From positions 22,065,501 through 22,129,500 of the forward strand of contig NC_134117.1 in assembly GCF_040939455.1 (NCBI RefSeq): DNA of 64,000 nucleotides, read 5' to 3'. The position numbers and the translations under genes are program-made. Source of the stretch: Microcebus murinus. Lineage: Eukaryota; Chordata; Mammalia; Primates; Cheirogaleidae. Positions within the stretch are counted from its first letter, which is position 1, and every line of letters starts with the position of its first letter. The notes below the pieces were generated by a model, which searched no databases, had not been told where the DNA came from, and worked only from the letters and a program-made list of their open reading frames with translations. Positions 23,709-35,574 of this stretch are shown one piece after another.

Positions 23709-25254
23709 ATTCCATGATCTTTATGCTCTGTTACTTTCCTTGGATTTTGATGTAAATTACCATACACTTCTTCAATCATCAGTAGATCAAAGCTTCTGCC
23801 TTTACAGCTGCCAATGTGTGCACTTATCTATATTTAAATATAAGCAATTGAAAAGTGAACAATACTCGCCCTTCCATTCTTAATATGAGATTCTTTAATC
23901 TGTTACTTTTTTTCTCTATTAAAAGAATTCTCTTTAATCAAAGAAAAAGGCTCACACTCTGGGTGCATGTTGTAGGTCCTCTCACAAGATTGGTCTTTGC
24001 AATTGAATATTTCCATTTTAATGCTCCATCAATTCAATCAAAATGTTAATATTCTGATTACAAAGTATCGCTCTATGCATTACTAACACATTTCTTTCCC
24101 ACCTCTTTCCCCCCAGCAAAGCACTAGCTGCAGTTCACAAATAGGCAGAACACTTTGATTTAAAGAGGACAATTGCATACCACAATGCTCAGTAACTGAT
24201 CAGCAGAAATATTTTGGAAGATTAAACTACAGTCTATATGCACTCACTCGTAGCTGTACCTCTTGTATTGTGCACACAGCTATCACACAGCTGCTAAACC
24301 TCTGTGTGTTTGTAATGATCAGAGGGACCAGTAAACTAGCAGCTGTCCTTTTAAACCTGCATTAAATATGGGTTTAGTGATGTTATCGAGGAGCATAACT
24401 CCTTTTTCATACTTTGCTGCATAAATGATGCTGAAGTTGGAGCAAATAAATAATCATGGTTTCAACTTGAAGGCATTATCTCTCAGACTTCAGAGATTAT
24501 ATATTTTAACAAGTCAGATACACAGAACCATCTCAGGAATTTTGAAATATTAATGCCTTTCTCCCCTAGACGTAGGGAGACAAACACGTGGTTTCACAAT
24601 CCAATTGTGACTCACATTGTGACATTCTCGCTGCAAAATGGATAGCTCGAAAAGCGGATCAGCTCAGTAATGACCCCATCGATACGTGCTGCCTCTGTGC
24701 TTATCTGCATTGTAATATTACAGAGCAAAGGAGGGGGCTGGGGGGAAAGCAGGATTTCTAGTGGGGCTGGAGAATGTGCTTGAAACATTCTGTAAGAATG
24801 TCTTCTCCCCGTGGGGGTGAGGTGGAAGGTGGACCTACTGGAGGTAGCAATCTATGGGACAGGATGTTAGAAGTACCCAGGGGCACCCCTAACTCAAAAA
24901 TGCTTCTCCCACCTGTTTTGACAATTCCTTTAACAAAAAGCAAAGACTTTAAATTCCATAATTAGGCATCAAAGACATGCTGAAAGGCAGAACACAGTGG
25001 CAAACTCAATCCCACTTGAGCATCGATACTGGCTAGCAGACTTTGACAGAGGCAAGCAAAGGCAGAAAGCGCAGAGCAGCCAGACGGAAAGGAGAGAGGT
25101 CCTCGGAGGAATGGACCGTTCAGGAAACGGGAAGAGAGAGGAGGGACGATAAGCTTTACTGGCTGATACTTTTTCTCTGTCTTGCTATAGGAAAAAGATA
25201 ATGATGGCCTGTGTTGTTAAATCTCAAAGGTCTTTTACAACTCCTGTCACATTT
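23709..25254. other. Repeat-free block, possible conserved regulatory DNA
   Basis: About 1.5 kb in which I recognise no repeat, unusual for this window. The part 24100-24720 is least repeat-like and holds a CACGTG E-box (24585-24590), a paired aatccaattgtgactcacat region and AT-rich homeodomain-type cores. Function is inference only. Confidence 0.4.
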
Positions 25255-25440
25255 TATTTCAGTCATTGGTTTGTTTATCCCACACATGTCATTAAGTATC
25301 TACTAATGAGATTGAGCCATAAGGAATATAAGGGGAAGATAATGTAGGCTTGCTGCCCTCCAGAAACTTAAAACCTGGCTGCGGAGGTGGTATGCACTGA
25401 TTTCAAAGTATAGATGATAGTATGAGGAAGTGATTCCAGG
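25255..25440 (-). repeat. Probable L2 LINE fragment
   Basis: Antisense L2-like order: gtcattaagtatctactaat, then gctgccctccagaaacttaa. Weak. Confidence 0.45.
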
Positions 25441-25869
25441 TGGCTCGGGTTCTGGGGAAAGGAAGAGAGCTGTGGAATCCTCGTCACAGCCAAGGTGTTG
25501 TTCAGATGCACCACCAACACCACCTGCACCCTGAGAACAACGTGACTGGTGAAATTCACTGGACTTCAACACCCTTCTTTTAGATATTTCCACCCATGGC
25601 TCCACCCAGGGCCTCTGTGCAGAGTCGTGCAGGTTCAGGCACCCCACCAAGGGGGAGAGTGGGTCTGAAACCCAGCCTGTGCTCTCTCAGGCAAGCTGTG
25701 GCCATGGTTCAGGGTAGCAACTGCCCAGAGGAAGAGATGCCTTTGCCAAATTCAGTGCAGGCTCTATCTGCTCATCGAGTGGCCATGCCTAACCAGAGGT
25801 ACCTGTGTCTAGCTTGCACAAAGGCGGTCCATGGGCTACTGGTGCCTCAACTTACAATCTTGTTTATTA
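25441..25869. other. Unique intronic sequence
   Basis: No repeat recognised. A 125-codon frame at 25596-25973 runs into the MLT1 LTR and has no domain, so it is not called. Confidence 0.45.
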
Positions 25870-26355
25870 GCAATGTCACACTCAGAATAATAGCCCCCAA
25901 AGATGTCCACACCCTAATCCTCCCCAGGGCCTGCAAATATGTTACCTGCAACAGAGACTTAGCAGGTGGTTGAGAGAACAGATATTGAGATAGGGAGAAT
26001 ATCCTGGGCTATCCAGGAGGGCCCAATCTAAGTATACAAGTTCATGCAAGAAGAAAATTCTGCCGTGCCACAATAGGTAAGAGAGAAGTAAGGTAAGAAG
26101 GACTCAACCAGCCATTGTTGCCTTTGAAGATGGAGGAAGAGTCCACAAGCCCAGGGATACAAGCAGCTTCTAAAAGCTGGAAAAAGCAAGGAAACAGAGT
26201 CCCCCCAGAGCCTCCAGAAAGAAATGCAGCCTGCTGCCACCTTGACTTTAGCCCAGTGAGATAGGCATTAGACTTCAAACCTACAAAACTACAAAATAAT
26301 AAACTTGTGTTGTTTTAAGCCACTACACTTATAGTAATTTGTTAGGGCTTTAATA
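25870..26355 (+). mobile_element. MLT1 (MaLR) solo LTR
   Basis: Sense LTR of a non-autonomous ERVL-related retroelement: ccccaaagatgtccacaccc taatcc near the 5' end, gttacctgcaacagagactt, gcctccagaaagaaatgcag, and a 3' part with aaacttgtgttgttttaagc cac and gtaatttgttagggcttta. Decayed, with no coding capacity. Confidence 0.85.
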
Positions 26356-26578
26356 AAATACTGAAATATGCATGATCCATTATATATAACCTGTCCATCC
26401 TAAAAGTACTCCAAAATTGAATCCTAACTTGCAGGAAGTCTCAGGAAAAATGTGTTCTAGTCATTGCTAACACAAATATGACCTTCAGAACACCAACTTT
26501 ACTAACAGACTGATGGAGTAGGTTAGGGCTTCCCAGAGGTTCCTAGATATTTGCCACAGCTTCAGGGCAAGCCCTTGA
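26356..26578. other. Unique intronic sequence
   Basis: No feature recognised. Confidence 0.5.
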
Positions 26579-26592
26579 AAAGCATCCATCAG

Positions 26593-26942
26593 GGCCGGGC
26601 GAGGTGGCTCACGCCTGTAATCCTAGCACTCTGAGAAGCCAAGGTGGGTGGATCGCTCGAGGTCAGGAGTTTGAAACCAGCCTGAGCAAGAGCAAGACCC
26701 CGTATGTACTAAAAAATAGAAAGAAATTAATTGGCCAACTAAAAATATATTGAAAACATTAGTCAGGCATGGTGGCACGTGCCTGTAGTCCCACCTACCA
26801 CCTACTTGGGAGGTTGAAGCAGGAGGATCACTTGAGCCCAGGAGTTTGAGGTTCCTGTGAGCTATGCTGATGCCACAGCACTATAGCCTGGGCAACAAAA
26901 GTGAGACTCTGTCTCAAAAAAAAAAAAAAAAAAAGAAAAAGG
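26593..26942 (+). mobile_element. Strepsirrhine Alu SINE, full length
   Basis: Complete sense Alu: ggccgggcgaggtggctcac start, ggagtttgaaaccagcctga gcaagagcaagacc in the left arm, then the A-rich insert (aaatagaaagaaattaattg gcc, ctaaaaatatattg) typical of lemur/galago Alus, and a right arm ending in gagactctgtctc and a 17-A tail. Perfect 14-bp target duplication aaagcatccatcag at 26579-26592 and 26943-26956. Pol III A and B boxes are in the left arm. Confidence 0.97.
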
Positions 26943-26956
26943 AAAGCATCCATCAG

Positions 26957-27189
26957 GACACTGCAGGCTGCAGTCAATGGTGGCATCCATGACATATGTT
27001 CCAAGCACATCCAACATGTTGTGCAAATCCTTCTAATTCTCTCTATCTTAACCCTCCATACTTGGAATATATAGAGTCCATTCTATGAAGACTTAAACAT
27101 GACTAATAAAGGTATAATTTTATGTTTTACCTTCAAAACTACGTAACTTTATCAATATTTGCACACAAGTAGTGGATCACATTATTTAA
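26957..27189. other. Unique intronic sequence
   Basis: No feature recognised. Confidence 0.5.
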
Positions 27190-27335
27190 TAAGCCTTTGC
27201 AAAAATCACTTAAATAGCCACGTAGTATTTCATAGTGTAAAATAAATTATTTAACCCCTCTCCTAATTGAGACATTTCTTTCCTCTATAAACATTTGTTT
27301 CATAAATAATACATATCCCTGTACACATACATACA
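27190..27335 (-). repeat. Probable antisense L1/HAL1 fragment
   Basis: Contains ccacgtagtatttcatagtg taaaata and aacccctctcctaattgaga catt, which resembles the reversed end of an old L1 ORF2. Weak. Confidence 0.4.
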
Positions 27336-27484
27336 CATTCTTATAATTAAAGACAAGAAACACAGAAGGCAATAGGTCACATTCTTTGCAGGTATTGAGT
27401 GAACATTCTTGAACATCAAGTACCTTTCCTAACAAAGCAAGCCCTTTGCATAAAATGCTCATATAATGGAATTGTCTACACCCC

Positions 27485-27738
27485 GTCTTCACCACCTTCC
27501 TCTCCTATCACAGCACCATTTAATTCCTTTCACAGCATTTACAACCAGCTATAATTATGTTGCTTATTAATTTATCTGATTATTTGTCACCTGTTTCCCC
27601 ACTAGCAGGTCAGTTTGTCACGGGCAAGGGGACCATGAATGTGTTGTCACCACTGTATCCACAAGGGCGTTGCACTGTTCCTAGAATAATGTAAGGGCTC
27701 TACAAATATTTGCAGATTGATTGAATGAATCCAGTTTT
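27485..27738 (+). repeat. L2 LINE 3' end
   Basis: Sense L2: cacctgtttccccactagca ggtcag, gggcaaggggaccatgaatg, cactgtatccacaagggcgt and an end in gattgattgaatgaatcc. Confidence 0.8.
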
Positions 27739-28045
27739 CTGTGAAAATCTCCACGGCTAGCTATACCCTTGTTCCTAAGCTAATGCTCAACAAAAAGACA
27801 GAAGAATTCATGAGCAAATGCAGTCGAAGAATCTGTGTATATTTCCTAAAACCTACATTCAACATATGCACTGGGATGACAGTCAAGATATTCAGTACAA
27901 GGCCATGTGAAATCCTTTCTCAAAAATGTTAAGATATTATGTATGTATAAATAAGTAAAAGGATTTTCAAAATATAAATGTTGTTCCCAAGGAGACTTCA
28001 CAAGAAAACTAATTTTACAATGCTGAGAGTAGGGAAGATTTTCAC
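27739..28045. other. Unique intronic sequence
   Basis: No feature recognised. Confidence 0.5.
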
Positions 28046-28057
28046 AGCCATAATGCT

Positions 28058-28376
28058 GCCGAGTGTGCTGGCTCATGCCTGTAAATCCCAGCATTTTGGG
28101 AAGCCAAGGTGGGAAGATCGCTTGAGCTCAGAAGTTCAAGACTAGCTTTGGCAATGTAGCCAGACCCCATCTCTACAAAAAAATCGTAAAAATTAGCACA
28201 GCAGGGTGGCACACATCTGTAAGCCCAGCTACTCAGGGAGCTGAGGCAGAAGGATCACTTGAAGCCTAGAATACGAGGCTGCAGTGAGCTATGATCTCAC
28301 CACTGCACTCCAGCCTGGGTGACAGAGTGAGACCCTGTCTCTAAAAAATAAAAAAATAATAATAAATTTTTTTTAA
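28058..28376 (+). mobile_element. Alu SINE, old (J-like)
   Basis: Sense dimer: ctggctcatgcctgtaaatc, left arm, A-rich linker (caaaaaaatcgtaaaaatt), right arm with ctgcactccagcctgggtga and an A/T-rich tail. Target duplication agccataatgct (28046-28057) against agccatgatgct (28377-28388), one mismatch. No strepsirrhine insert. Confidence 0.95.
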
Positions 28377-28454
28377 AGCCATGATGCTAAGGGCACAGTT
28401 TTCTACAGTTTAAAATTTGGGAAAATTGCAGACAACACTAGAGCAGGAATATCC

Positions 28455-28702
28455 TACATGGTATCTGATTCCTTCTCAGGAAATCTTTTCCTTATCCCCT
28501 TGTACAATTATCCTTCCTCTCTGAGCTCACTTTCTGTCCCTTATATAGCAGTCCTTTATATAGCCTTGCATTGAAATGATTCGTGTACAAATTCCCTTGT
28601 TTGATTCTGAGCTTACTGAGACTGTGGCCAATGTTTAACTTTTTTACCCCAGTGCCCAGTTCAGGCCCCAACACAAAGGCTCTGAGAGCACAGATGACAA
28701 AG
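28455..28702 (+). repeat. L2 LINE 3' fragment
   Basis: Sense L2: ctctctgagctcactttctg, tgattctgagcttactgaga, ccccagtgcccagttcaggc. Confidence 0.65.
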
Positions 28703-28704
28703 AG

Positions 28705-28880
28705 CTACATTAATAGTGCAGAAATTATATTTATTGGAAATCTTCTAAGGGTCAAATACCATTGCATTGTCTTATTTAATCCTCATGAGAGTTATTATCA
28801 AATAAGTGCATCTGTTTTACAGATGGGGAAACAGATTCTTAAGGGTGAATAAAATTGCCCAAGGTGACATCGATCACTGT
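28705..28880 (-). repeat. MIR SINE
   Basis: Antisense MIR: cttatttaatcctcatgaga, ctgttttacagatggggaaa and attgcccaaggtgacatcg. Confidence 0.8.
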
Positions 28881-30184
28881 CCTTCGGAAGTTACTGGAGT
28901 TGGGCACCTAAAGCGGAAAAAGTGAAAAGGTAAGAAAAAGGAAACGAAGAGTGACATTTAAGAGTAAACGTTAATGTGGGTAACTACAGGGCAGGCTGGA
29001 TGGTGGGGCTGGAGTAGCTGAAACAGGGTTGGAGCTACTGAGAAACAGTGGGGCGGGGCGTGTGCAGGGTGCCGACATTCTACATCTGCGTGGGATGGTG
29101 GGGGCATGTGAAGGAGAGATCCCCACTGTTCTACAGCCAACAAGGGTCAGAGCCGTGAAAAACCCTACCAAGGCTCTCAGCTTTCAACCCAGGCTCTCTC
29201 TTTTATAACACACTGAGGTATTAACATTTTCTGAAAGGATCAGTATGTCTTTCTGGATCTCCGACACTGTGGACATGGAATCAGATCGGCAAGCGCCATA
29301 CCACCTCTATGCTTCTGCAGATCCCTCTGAAGGGTGAATGCCTACAAAACACGTTGGAACCTGACTCGCTTTGTTAGTAGCTAAACGAAAAGGTAGAAAC
29401 CCAAAGATCAGGATGACGGTATTAAAATAAGCACCACCTTCCAAGAGACAGAAAAATCAAGACAAGTAATTACCATCTTTTGACACATTTATCCAGCACA
29501 AACTGGCTACAACAAGAGATGACTGCAATTCTTAGAACACAATCCCTTTCAGGAATGTTTACTGCCCTTAGTGACGTACAACAGTTGAAGTCACAGTCCC
29601 CTTTTGTCAGCAGGCTTTGCTGCTTTTCTCGAGAAATGTCAGGTTTAACAATCATGTCAAGGCGAGAAATATAATTTGCTACTTATGGGCGTTTGACCTT
29701 GATGTATGGAGTAATAGTAACTAGGGAGAAAACACACAGTTCAGAAACTCTCAAATAAACTAACTATACATTTATGTTTGGCCGTGTCATGTGAAAAACA
29801 GCCACTTTCCTTTTGCCATGTGAGTCTATTTGGCCATTCTAAGGCTTCACCATCAGTGCTACAGTGTCTAGAGGTACAAAAACACGAATAATTATATCCA
29901 TTGTGAAGCTGTGCATTGACGATCAGCCTAGCACTTATTCACTCAGACAGGCATGCAGGTTTTACAATTTCAAAACATTGCTAATATGTACCATTGAGCC
30001 TGAGAGACCATCTATTTTTTCACAGACATGGGCAGGCCAGCGGCAATAACTAACTAGGAATTTCATTACAGCAGCTGGGTCTCACCCACAATTTATAGAC
30101 TCAAATGTCTTCAATGCTTCAGAGCTGAACCTGAAATTTCAAAGGTTTATCTTAAGCAAACAGTGGTCTCAAACTTCAGCAGGT
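28881..30184. other. Repeat-poor block, possible regulatory DNA
   Basis: About 1.3 kb with no repeat recognised. The part 29440-29760 contains a TGACGT CRE-type core (29572-29577) and several AT-rich homeodomain-type cores. A G-rich patch lies at 29045-29066. Function is inference. Confidence 0.4.
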
Positions 30185-30425
30185 CAATGACACCAAGTAA
30201 TAATAATAACTATTTTTAAGAGTTTACTTAGTTCCAGGGACTATGCTAATCACTTTACAAATATTAACTAATTAAATTGTCACAGTTAATTAATAAGGTA
30301 GACCCTATCCTTGTGCCACATTTTGCATATGAAAACACTGAAGCTCAGAGAAGTAACTTGCCCAAGATCACACGGCTATTCAGTGGTATAGCCAAGACTT
30401 AATCTCAAGATTAACTATCTATGTA
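30185..30425 (-). repeat. MIR SINE
   Basis: Antisense, well preserved: tccagggactatgctaatca, gaaaacactgaagctcagag aagtaacttgcccaagatca cacggct in the right order. Confidence 0.85.
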
Positions 30426-30559
30426 ATCCACTATCATAAAATCAAAGTGCAAATAAATACATATGTCCCAAGATGACATCCTTTATCCAACGAATATCCC
30501 ACAACAAAAGTCAAAGTATAATTTTCTTGTTGGTCAAACACTCTTGACTTGGGAACATC

Positions 30560-30685
30560 TACCAACTGGCAAACATTGAGTGTCTACTCCAAGCAAAGCA
30601 TTGAGTATGTAGAAGGCTTGATTCCTGCCTTTGAAGAATACAGAGTCTTTTAAGGAAGATACAACATGTGACTTGAGGGTGTGAG
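30560..30685 (-). repeat. L2 LINE 3' fragment
   Basis: Antisense L2: caaacattgagtgtctactc caagcaaagc, gattcctgcctttgaagaat acagag. Confidence 0.65.
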
Positions 30686-33114
30686 AATACGAGGGAGTTG
30701 AGAAAAATGGAAGACATTATGTATTCAAACGAAAATGCAAATTTAGCAAATATAATAGTGTGAGAAAAATGAATAAGAGAATGTGATCACAAAGGGGAAT
30801 TTCAGGGTTCAAATTATTACAGATAAGGCAGTTCCAAATGATGATGAAGACCAAGATGTGGCTATGCCAGTAGGTGGTTGCAGAAGATAGCTGAAGACTA
30901 TGAGGTCTGAGTATTTAATGTGTCTCCTAATATTGATAGAGATGTCATCAAGAAGATGTCACAGGACATGATGCAGAGGAGAGCTATAAGCCGGAGACAT
31001 AGTAAGGAACATGGTGAGACATACTTGAGGTTAGGTGCTACAACCTAAAGGAACCACAGTAGGCAGGAGAGTGGTTGCCTTCTGCCAGCACACCTTCACA
31101 GTGCTGGGATATACAGCAGCTACTCCTAATTTCACTCATCCCAATGACATACAAGGTTTATTTCCATTTATTTTTAAAATACCTCTTAGAGAACTTGCAG
31201 AGAGCCCCCAAAGTTTTGATGTCCCGAAACTCTGGAGAACTAGTCAATCTAGAAAAATCAGGAAGTATAGATGACAAACATTGGAAAGGTACCGGCATAC
31301 ACAATTCAGGGGGCAATAAGGCCACTAAATGTTTCTTACAACAGTAAGAATAGCTCTTGGCAGCAGATTTTACTGATGTCAACCAGAATGGCAACATGTG
31401 CTGGAAATAAGATACCAAAGGAAAAATGGAGGTAGGAGAGAAACCCAGCTAAGTGGATGTACCTCTTGTTGGCAGATCCGAATAGCAGATATCTAAAACC
31501 AAACCAAGGACTGTCTGAAAATGCCCAGTACTTTGTCATTTATCAAAATTTGTCAGCACGACCAAATCCTCTCACTCAAACAAAGAACGGGGGGAGGGGG
31601 TATGTGCGAAGGAAGCAAACAAGATAATGCGCGTTGCATTTTCACCCTATTAATGTGATTTCTTTGCTTGGCTATGTTCAGGATAAGCTCCCGTCACTGT
31701 GTTAGCCTTACCACAGCAGTGAATTTTTAATGGAAATCAACTGTCTAACCGTATTTGTATTACAATAATAACCTGAAAGAACTTGTTTAATATCAGAAGA
31801 CTTAGTGGAGCAGATGAATGGTTCCAACATGATATCCATGGGATAGAAATTCAATTAAAAACTGCAAGTAGTGCTGGAGAGAGGTAGTTATTGTTCAACA
31901 CATACCACAGGGCTCTTTGCTAAAGCTCGGCTATTAGCTGAACTGGTTGAGAAATTCTGTTTTCCTTCATGGCAATCTGTTAGCTTGTACAAAGTTAAAT
32001 TAATAAAAACACCAAGCTGCCTCTGTGGTGGGAGAGCAGAATGAGGCCAAGGGCTAGTTGCATATTTTATGATTATGGATTAAGTGCATTATGCCAAGCA
32101 AATTAAAGATATGCCACAATTATAATTAAAATGAGAGATTGCCCCTCTCCAAATGGTGACTGTATGACTACTGCATCCAAAAGAGAATACTGGTGCTCTA
32201 CCCCTAAAAGGCAATTGTTTCTGCTATAAAAAAGAAGGAGGAAATTACCTTTCACACCCACTTTCCTTCTGAACAGGTAGAATAGTTCTTCTGAAGGTAG
32301 TCAACGAATAGCTAAATGGGGCGGTGACTGCCTGTGCTCAGCACTCAGAACTGGGCTCCTCTGCTCAAGAACTACACATTCCAAAGAGGAGCCCTTGGGT
32401 GGAAGTGGAGGCTGTCGAGCCCATTTAGGAATGAATGGGTTCCCAGCAAGGATGATCTGGATCTCATCAGCCACGAAGAAAGAGTGAAAAACCAAGGGTC
32501 TTATCCCATAGAGGGAAAGTAGGTCCTGGATGAGGAAATCCATTACCCTGCATCCCTTACTGCCTCTCTGCATCAGAAGCCCTAGCTGTGTTTCTATTTT
32601 CTGCTAGTTTTCAAAACAGTAAGCAAAATCCCTTCTTGTGAAAATGACTGACACATTGAGGCGTCCTGCTCTCTGCTGCAGAAAGGGCAGGGATCCTTCA
32701 TATCTTTCTTTGCTCTTAACACATTTGTTGTGTGGGATCCTACTCAATTATGTATGTATGCCTATGTGTGTGTGTGCACCACATGATTATAAATCAAACT
32801 CTGCAAATGGTATATCAGTCCTTCCAGCCATAAGCTCTCACGCATGGCAAATGATGATGCTTTCAGCACATAAAACAATTTTCCTTCTGCCAAGACTCCA
32901 GCATATTGTGCTTTTCAGAAAACAAACTTCTCAACCCATATTGTTTGCAATGGTGCGTGGGAGTGGGCGTGCATGTGCACATTTGGGCAAGCACACCAGA
33001 CACGCACGAGGAAACGGTGCTGAAGAAAGGAAGCTCATCAGAAACTCAGATGCCCCCAAAGAAGGCATAATTGCAATAACTCTCTCCGTGTCACTCTCTA
33101 TTATTCACCCTCAA
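30686..33114. other. Repeat-poor block, about 2.4 kb
   Basis: No gene or clear repeat. The part 31640-32280 is A/T-rich with many TAAT cores (for example ttataattaaaatgag near 32119) and looks like candidate conserved non-coding DNA. A GT tract lies at 32766-32777. The 217-codon frame starting at 32638 runs into a MER5-like element and has no domain; it is not called. Confidence 0.4.
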
Positions 33115-33320
33115 TTTCAGGGATTCCAAATTATGGCTCATGGACTAACTACATCAGAATCTCTTGGGATGTTTGCAAAAAAAAAAAAAAGAGTATTCTT
33201 AGGTGCAATCTCCAACTTTCTGGACCAGAGTCCCTGGAGGATGGGACCTAGAAGCTGGCATTTTAGCAGGACTGTGGCCTGTTGTATGTAGCCAGGTAAT
33301 CCTGATACACAATCAAATTG
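33115..33320 (+). mobile_element. MER5-like hAT-Charlie element
   Basis: Body fits the MER5 pattern: ctaactacatcagaatctct tggga, ggaccagagtccctggagga and gccaggtaatcctgatac. A run of A (33177-33191) interrupts it. Ends not resolved. Confidence 0.65.
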
Positions 33321-33399
33321 AGACTGAGTTCTCTACTTGTTTCCTCAGGCCAAAGACCCTGCATGCAAATAGATTCTCAAAAATACTTATAAGTCTCAT

Positions 33400-33512
33400 C
33401 AGACACAACCCCCTCATCTTCCTGACAATGAAGCTAATGTCCAGGAAGAAAAACCAACTTGCCAAAGGTCACACGAGAGTCACTGCTAGAGTTCAGTCCA
33501 GGCTGGAGACAG
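33400..33512 (-). repeat. MIR SINE fragment
   Basis: Antisense MIR: cttgccaaaggtcacacgag agtc, preceded by a decayed ctgacaatgaagctaatgtc segment. Confidence 0.65.
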
Positions 33513-34374
33513 TGCCTGCCATTTGTGATTGGACTTACGATTTAAAAGCATATTCCCAATCATTATTACACATTCCTCATAGTATATTATGAGCTTCAAG
33601 TGGCAGTTACGGAGCAGGCTTTGGCTGACAGGGTGCACAACTTGTGAGCTTGATTGAGCCACACACATGAATAATGGGCTAACATTTATAAATCAGCTGG
33701 TCGTAGTGAGCAGAACAGTCTGAGAGCATGAGACAGAGCAAAAGTCGCCCCCTTGTCTAAAGTACAACAGTGTTTCAATCAGTTAAGGCTATAATCAGAA
33801 ATAAGAGGCAAAGGGGTAAAACAGAGCCCTCTCAGCAGGGTTTGAGAGTGCTAAGCAAGCGCATCCCACAATCCAGGCTCTGCTACTGCCCCAGGAACTC
33901 CCTGCCCTTGCCTTAACAGTTATCCAGAAGGAGTAGAGAAAAGATCACCTCTAAGTTGTGTCTCTGTGGCTGGCACACCTCGGACTCAATTCACAAACAT
34001 TGATAGAAAGGATTCCAGCAAGGCAGCTCAAATAAAAATGGATCGAGGATTCAAAACCAATTACCAAAGCATAATCTCACTCAGATGGGCATGCTAAGAA
34101 TAATTACTCTCCATAAGAAAAATGTCTGTTGTAGACACATTACAGAAGGCTGCATAATTAAATACAGCTGCCAATTCTCATTTATCTTTCTGGAAATTTG
34201 CATGTGACGGTCCACCTGGATTGCCAAAGGTCTAGAGGTGGTGCACACAGTGGGGCTGAGAGCCAGGGGAACAGAATAGCAGAATTCTATCAAGGATGCT
34301 GTGCCACTGATAAATCCTGACTCTTAAAATTGATTTGCAACCCTAGTTTAGTTTAGGAGGGATGATATACCTCT
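33513..34374. other. Unique intronic sequence
   Basis: No repeat or gene recognised. An octamer-type ATTTGCAT lies near 34196-34203. Confidence 0.45.
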
Positions 34375-34484
34375 GATCCTCCCTTCCTGGAAAGCTCCCT
34401 CCTTTCTCTTTGCATAATTAAATCCTAGCCATCATCCAAGGCCTAATTCACAATAAAGCCCTCTGTGAAGCCTTCTCTGTGCAC
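34375..34484 (+). repeat. L2 LINE fragment
   Basis: Sense L2: gaaagctccctcctttctct and aaagccctctgtgaagcctt ctctg. Confidence 0.6.
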
Positions 34485-34632
34485 TGATGTCTTCGTCTGC
34501 AAAATGGGGCTAATTCAAGTATTAGCCTCCTTGGATTGTTATGAAAAACTAAAAAGTTAATCCATGTGTAATTTTCAAACACTGCATGGCACACAGTAAT
34601 CTCGCTCATTATATTATGCTCTGGCTCCTCTG
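34485..34632 (+). repeat. MIR SINE 3' part
   Basis: Sense MIR 3' half: tcttcgtctgcaaaatgggg ctaattcaag, ttggattgttatgaaaa, and catggcacacagtaatctcg. Confidence 0.7.
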
Positions 34633-35294
34633 GCCAGCACTGGTTTGCTTCTTCTCCAGCTGTCCTGAAGCACAAAGGGTCACCCCTGTCCCCATAAGCA
34701 TGGAGGATTGTTTTGCCCTCTGTGCTGTCTTCTCACTCCTGTGCTTTGTGTGGCCCCAGTCTCGAGGCTCCTTACAGCTCACAGCTGTAAATCTTTTGGC
34801 CTCCCACTAAAAAAGATGTTCAAGAGACTTGTTAACAGTAGAATCAGAAGGATACCTCAGAGGTAGGCTTGTTGCAAATTCCTTCCAAGGACACCACGGT
34901 GAGGCTGAGGAGTAAGAGGAGAGGAGAGGGTGGCATGGGCCCCACCTACCCAAATCTGGCCAGGCACAGGCCCTCGACATGGGAAACTGCTGACCACAGC
35001 CGGCTTCTCCCTCCCAGGATGAACTCATTTCTCACTTCCTCTACTCCTCTAGTCACGCTGAGGTCTATGCTCGCAGCCACTGCCCTTTGCCCTTTGCCCT
35101 TTGCTGTCCTCAGGCCTAAGGCAGACTGAACCCTGAAACTTTCCCTCGTATTCCTTCAAAAGCCTCTCTCAAAACTTCCCCTTACACTGAGGTCAGGGGC
35201 TGATGGCAGTTTCAGGTATTACCTTTCTTTGAAGTAATATTAATACAACAGTCTTTAACAAGAACAAAAACTGAGTAAACATATTAATATAATG
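34633..35294. other. Unique sequence with a (CCCTTTG)n tract
   Basis: No gene recognised. Three direct copies of CCCTTTG occupy 35084-35104. Confidence 0.5.
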
Positions 35295-35385
35295 ACTGTA
35301 AGTTTCATCAAGGGGCTGGCCTGGCATCACAAAGCCTGGCACAAAGTAAGCACCTGCTGAATAAATGCATGCATGAGTGACTCCC
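35295..35385 (+). repeat. L2 LINE 3' end
   Basis: Sense L2 end: aagcctggcacaaagtaagc acctgctgaataaatgc. Confidence 0.7.
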
Positions 35386-35483
35386 CACTCACTGCCACTT
35401 ACTCCAGGTGGCTCGATGTTTCTCTTTCCTAAGGATTTAGATTGGCCAAGAGATGCAGTGCCAGAGTATAGGACCAATAATGA

Positions 35484-35511
35484 AAAATATATACATATAT
35501 ATATATTAATT
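35484..35511. repeat. (TA)n/TACATA simple repeat
   Basis: Alternating T/A tract with one C interruption. Confidence 0.8.
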
Positions 35512-35574
35512 TGCTTTTGTTTGTATTTTATCTGCATGATAAAAATATGGTAAAATGTACTCCATCCTATGAGA

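Noticed and set aside
29040..29070. G-rich patch as a CpG-island promoter
   Set aside because: Far too short, few CpG, no exon nearby.
32638..33291. 217-codon plus-strand frame, the longest in the window
   Set aside because: It crosses an A run and a MER5-like element, has no domain, signal peptide or splice context, and no neighbouring exon.
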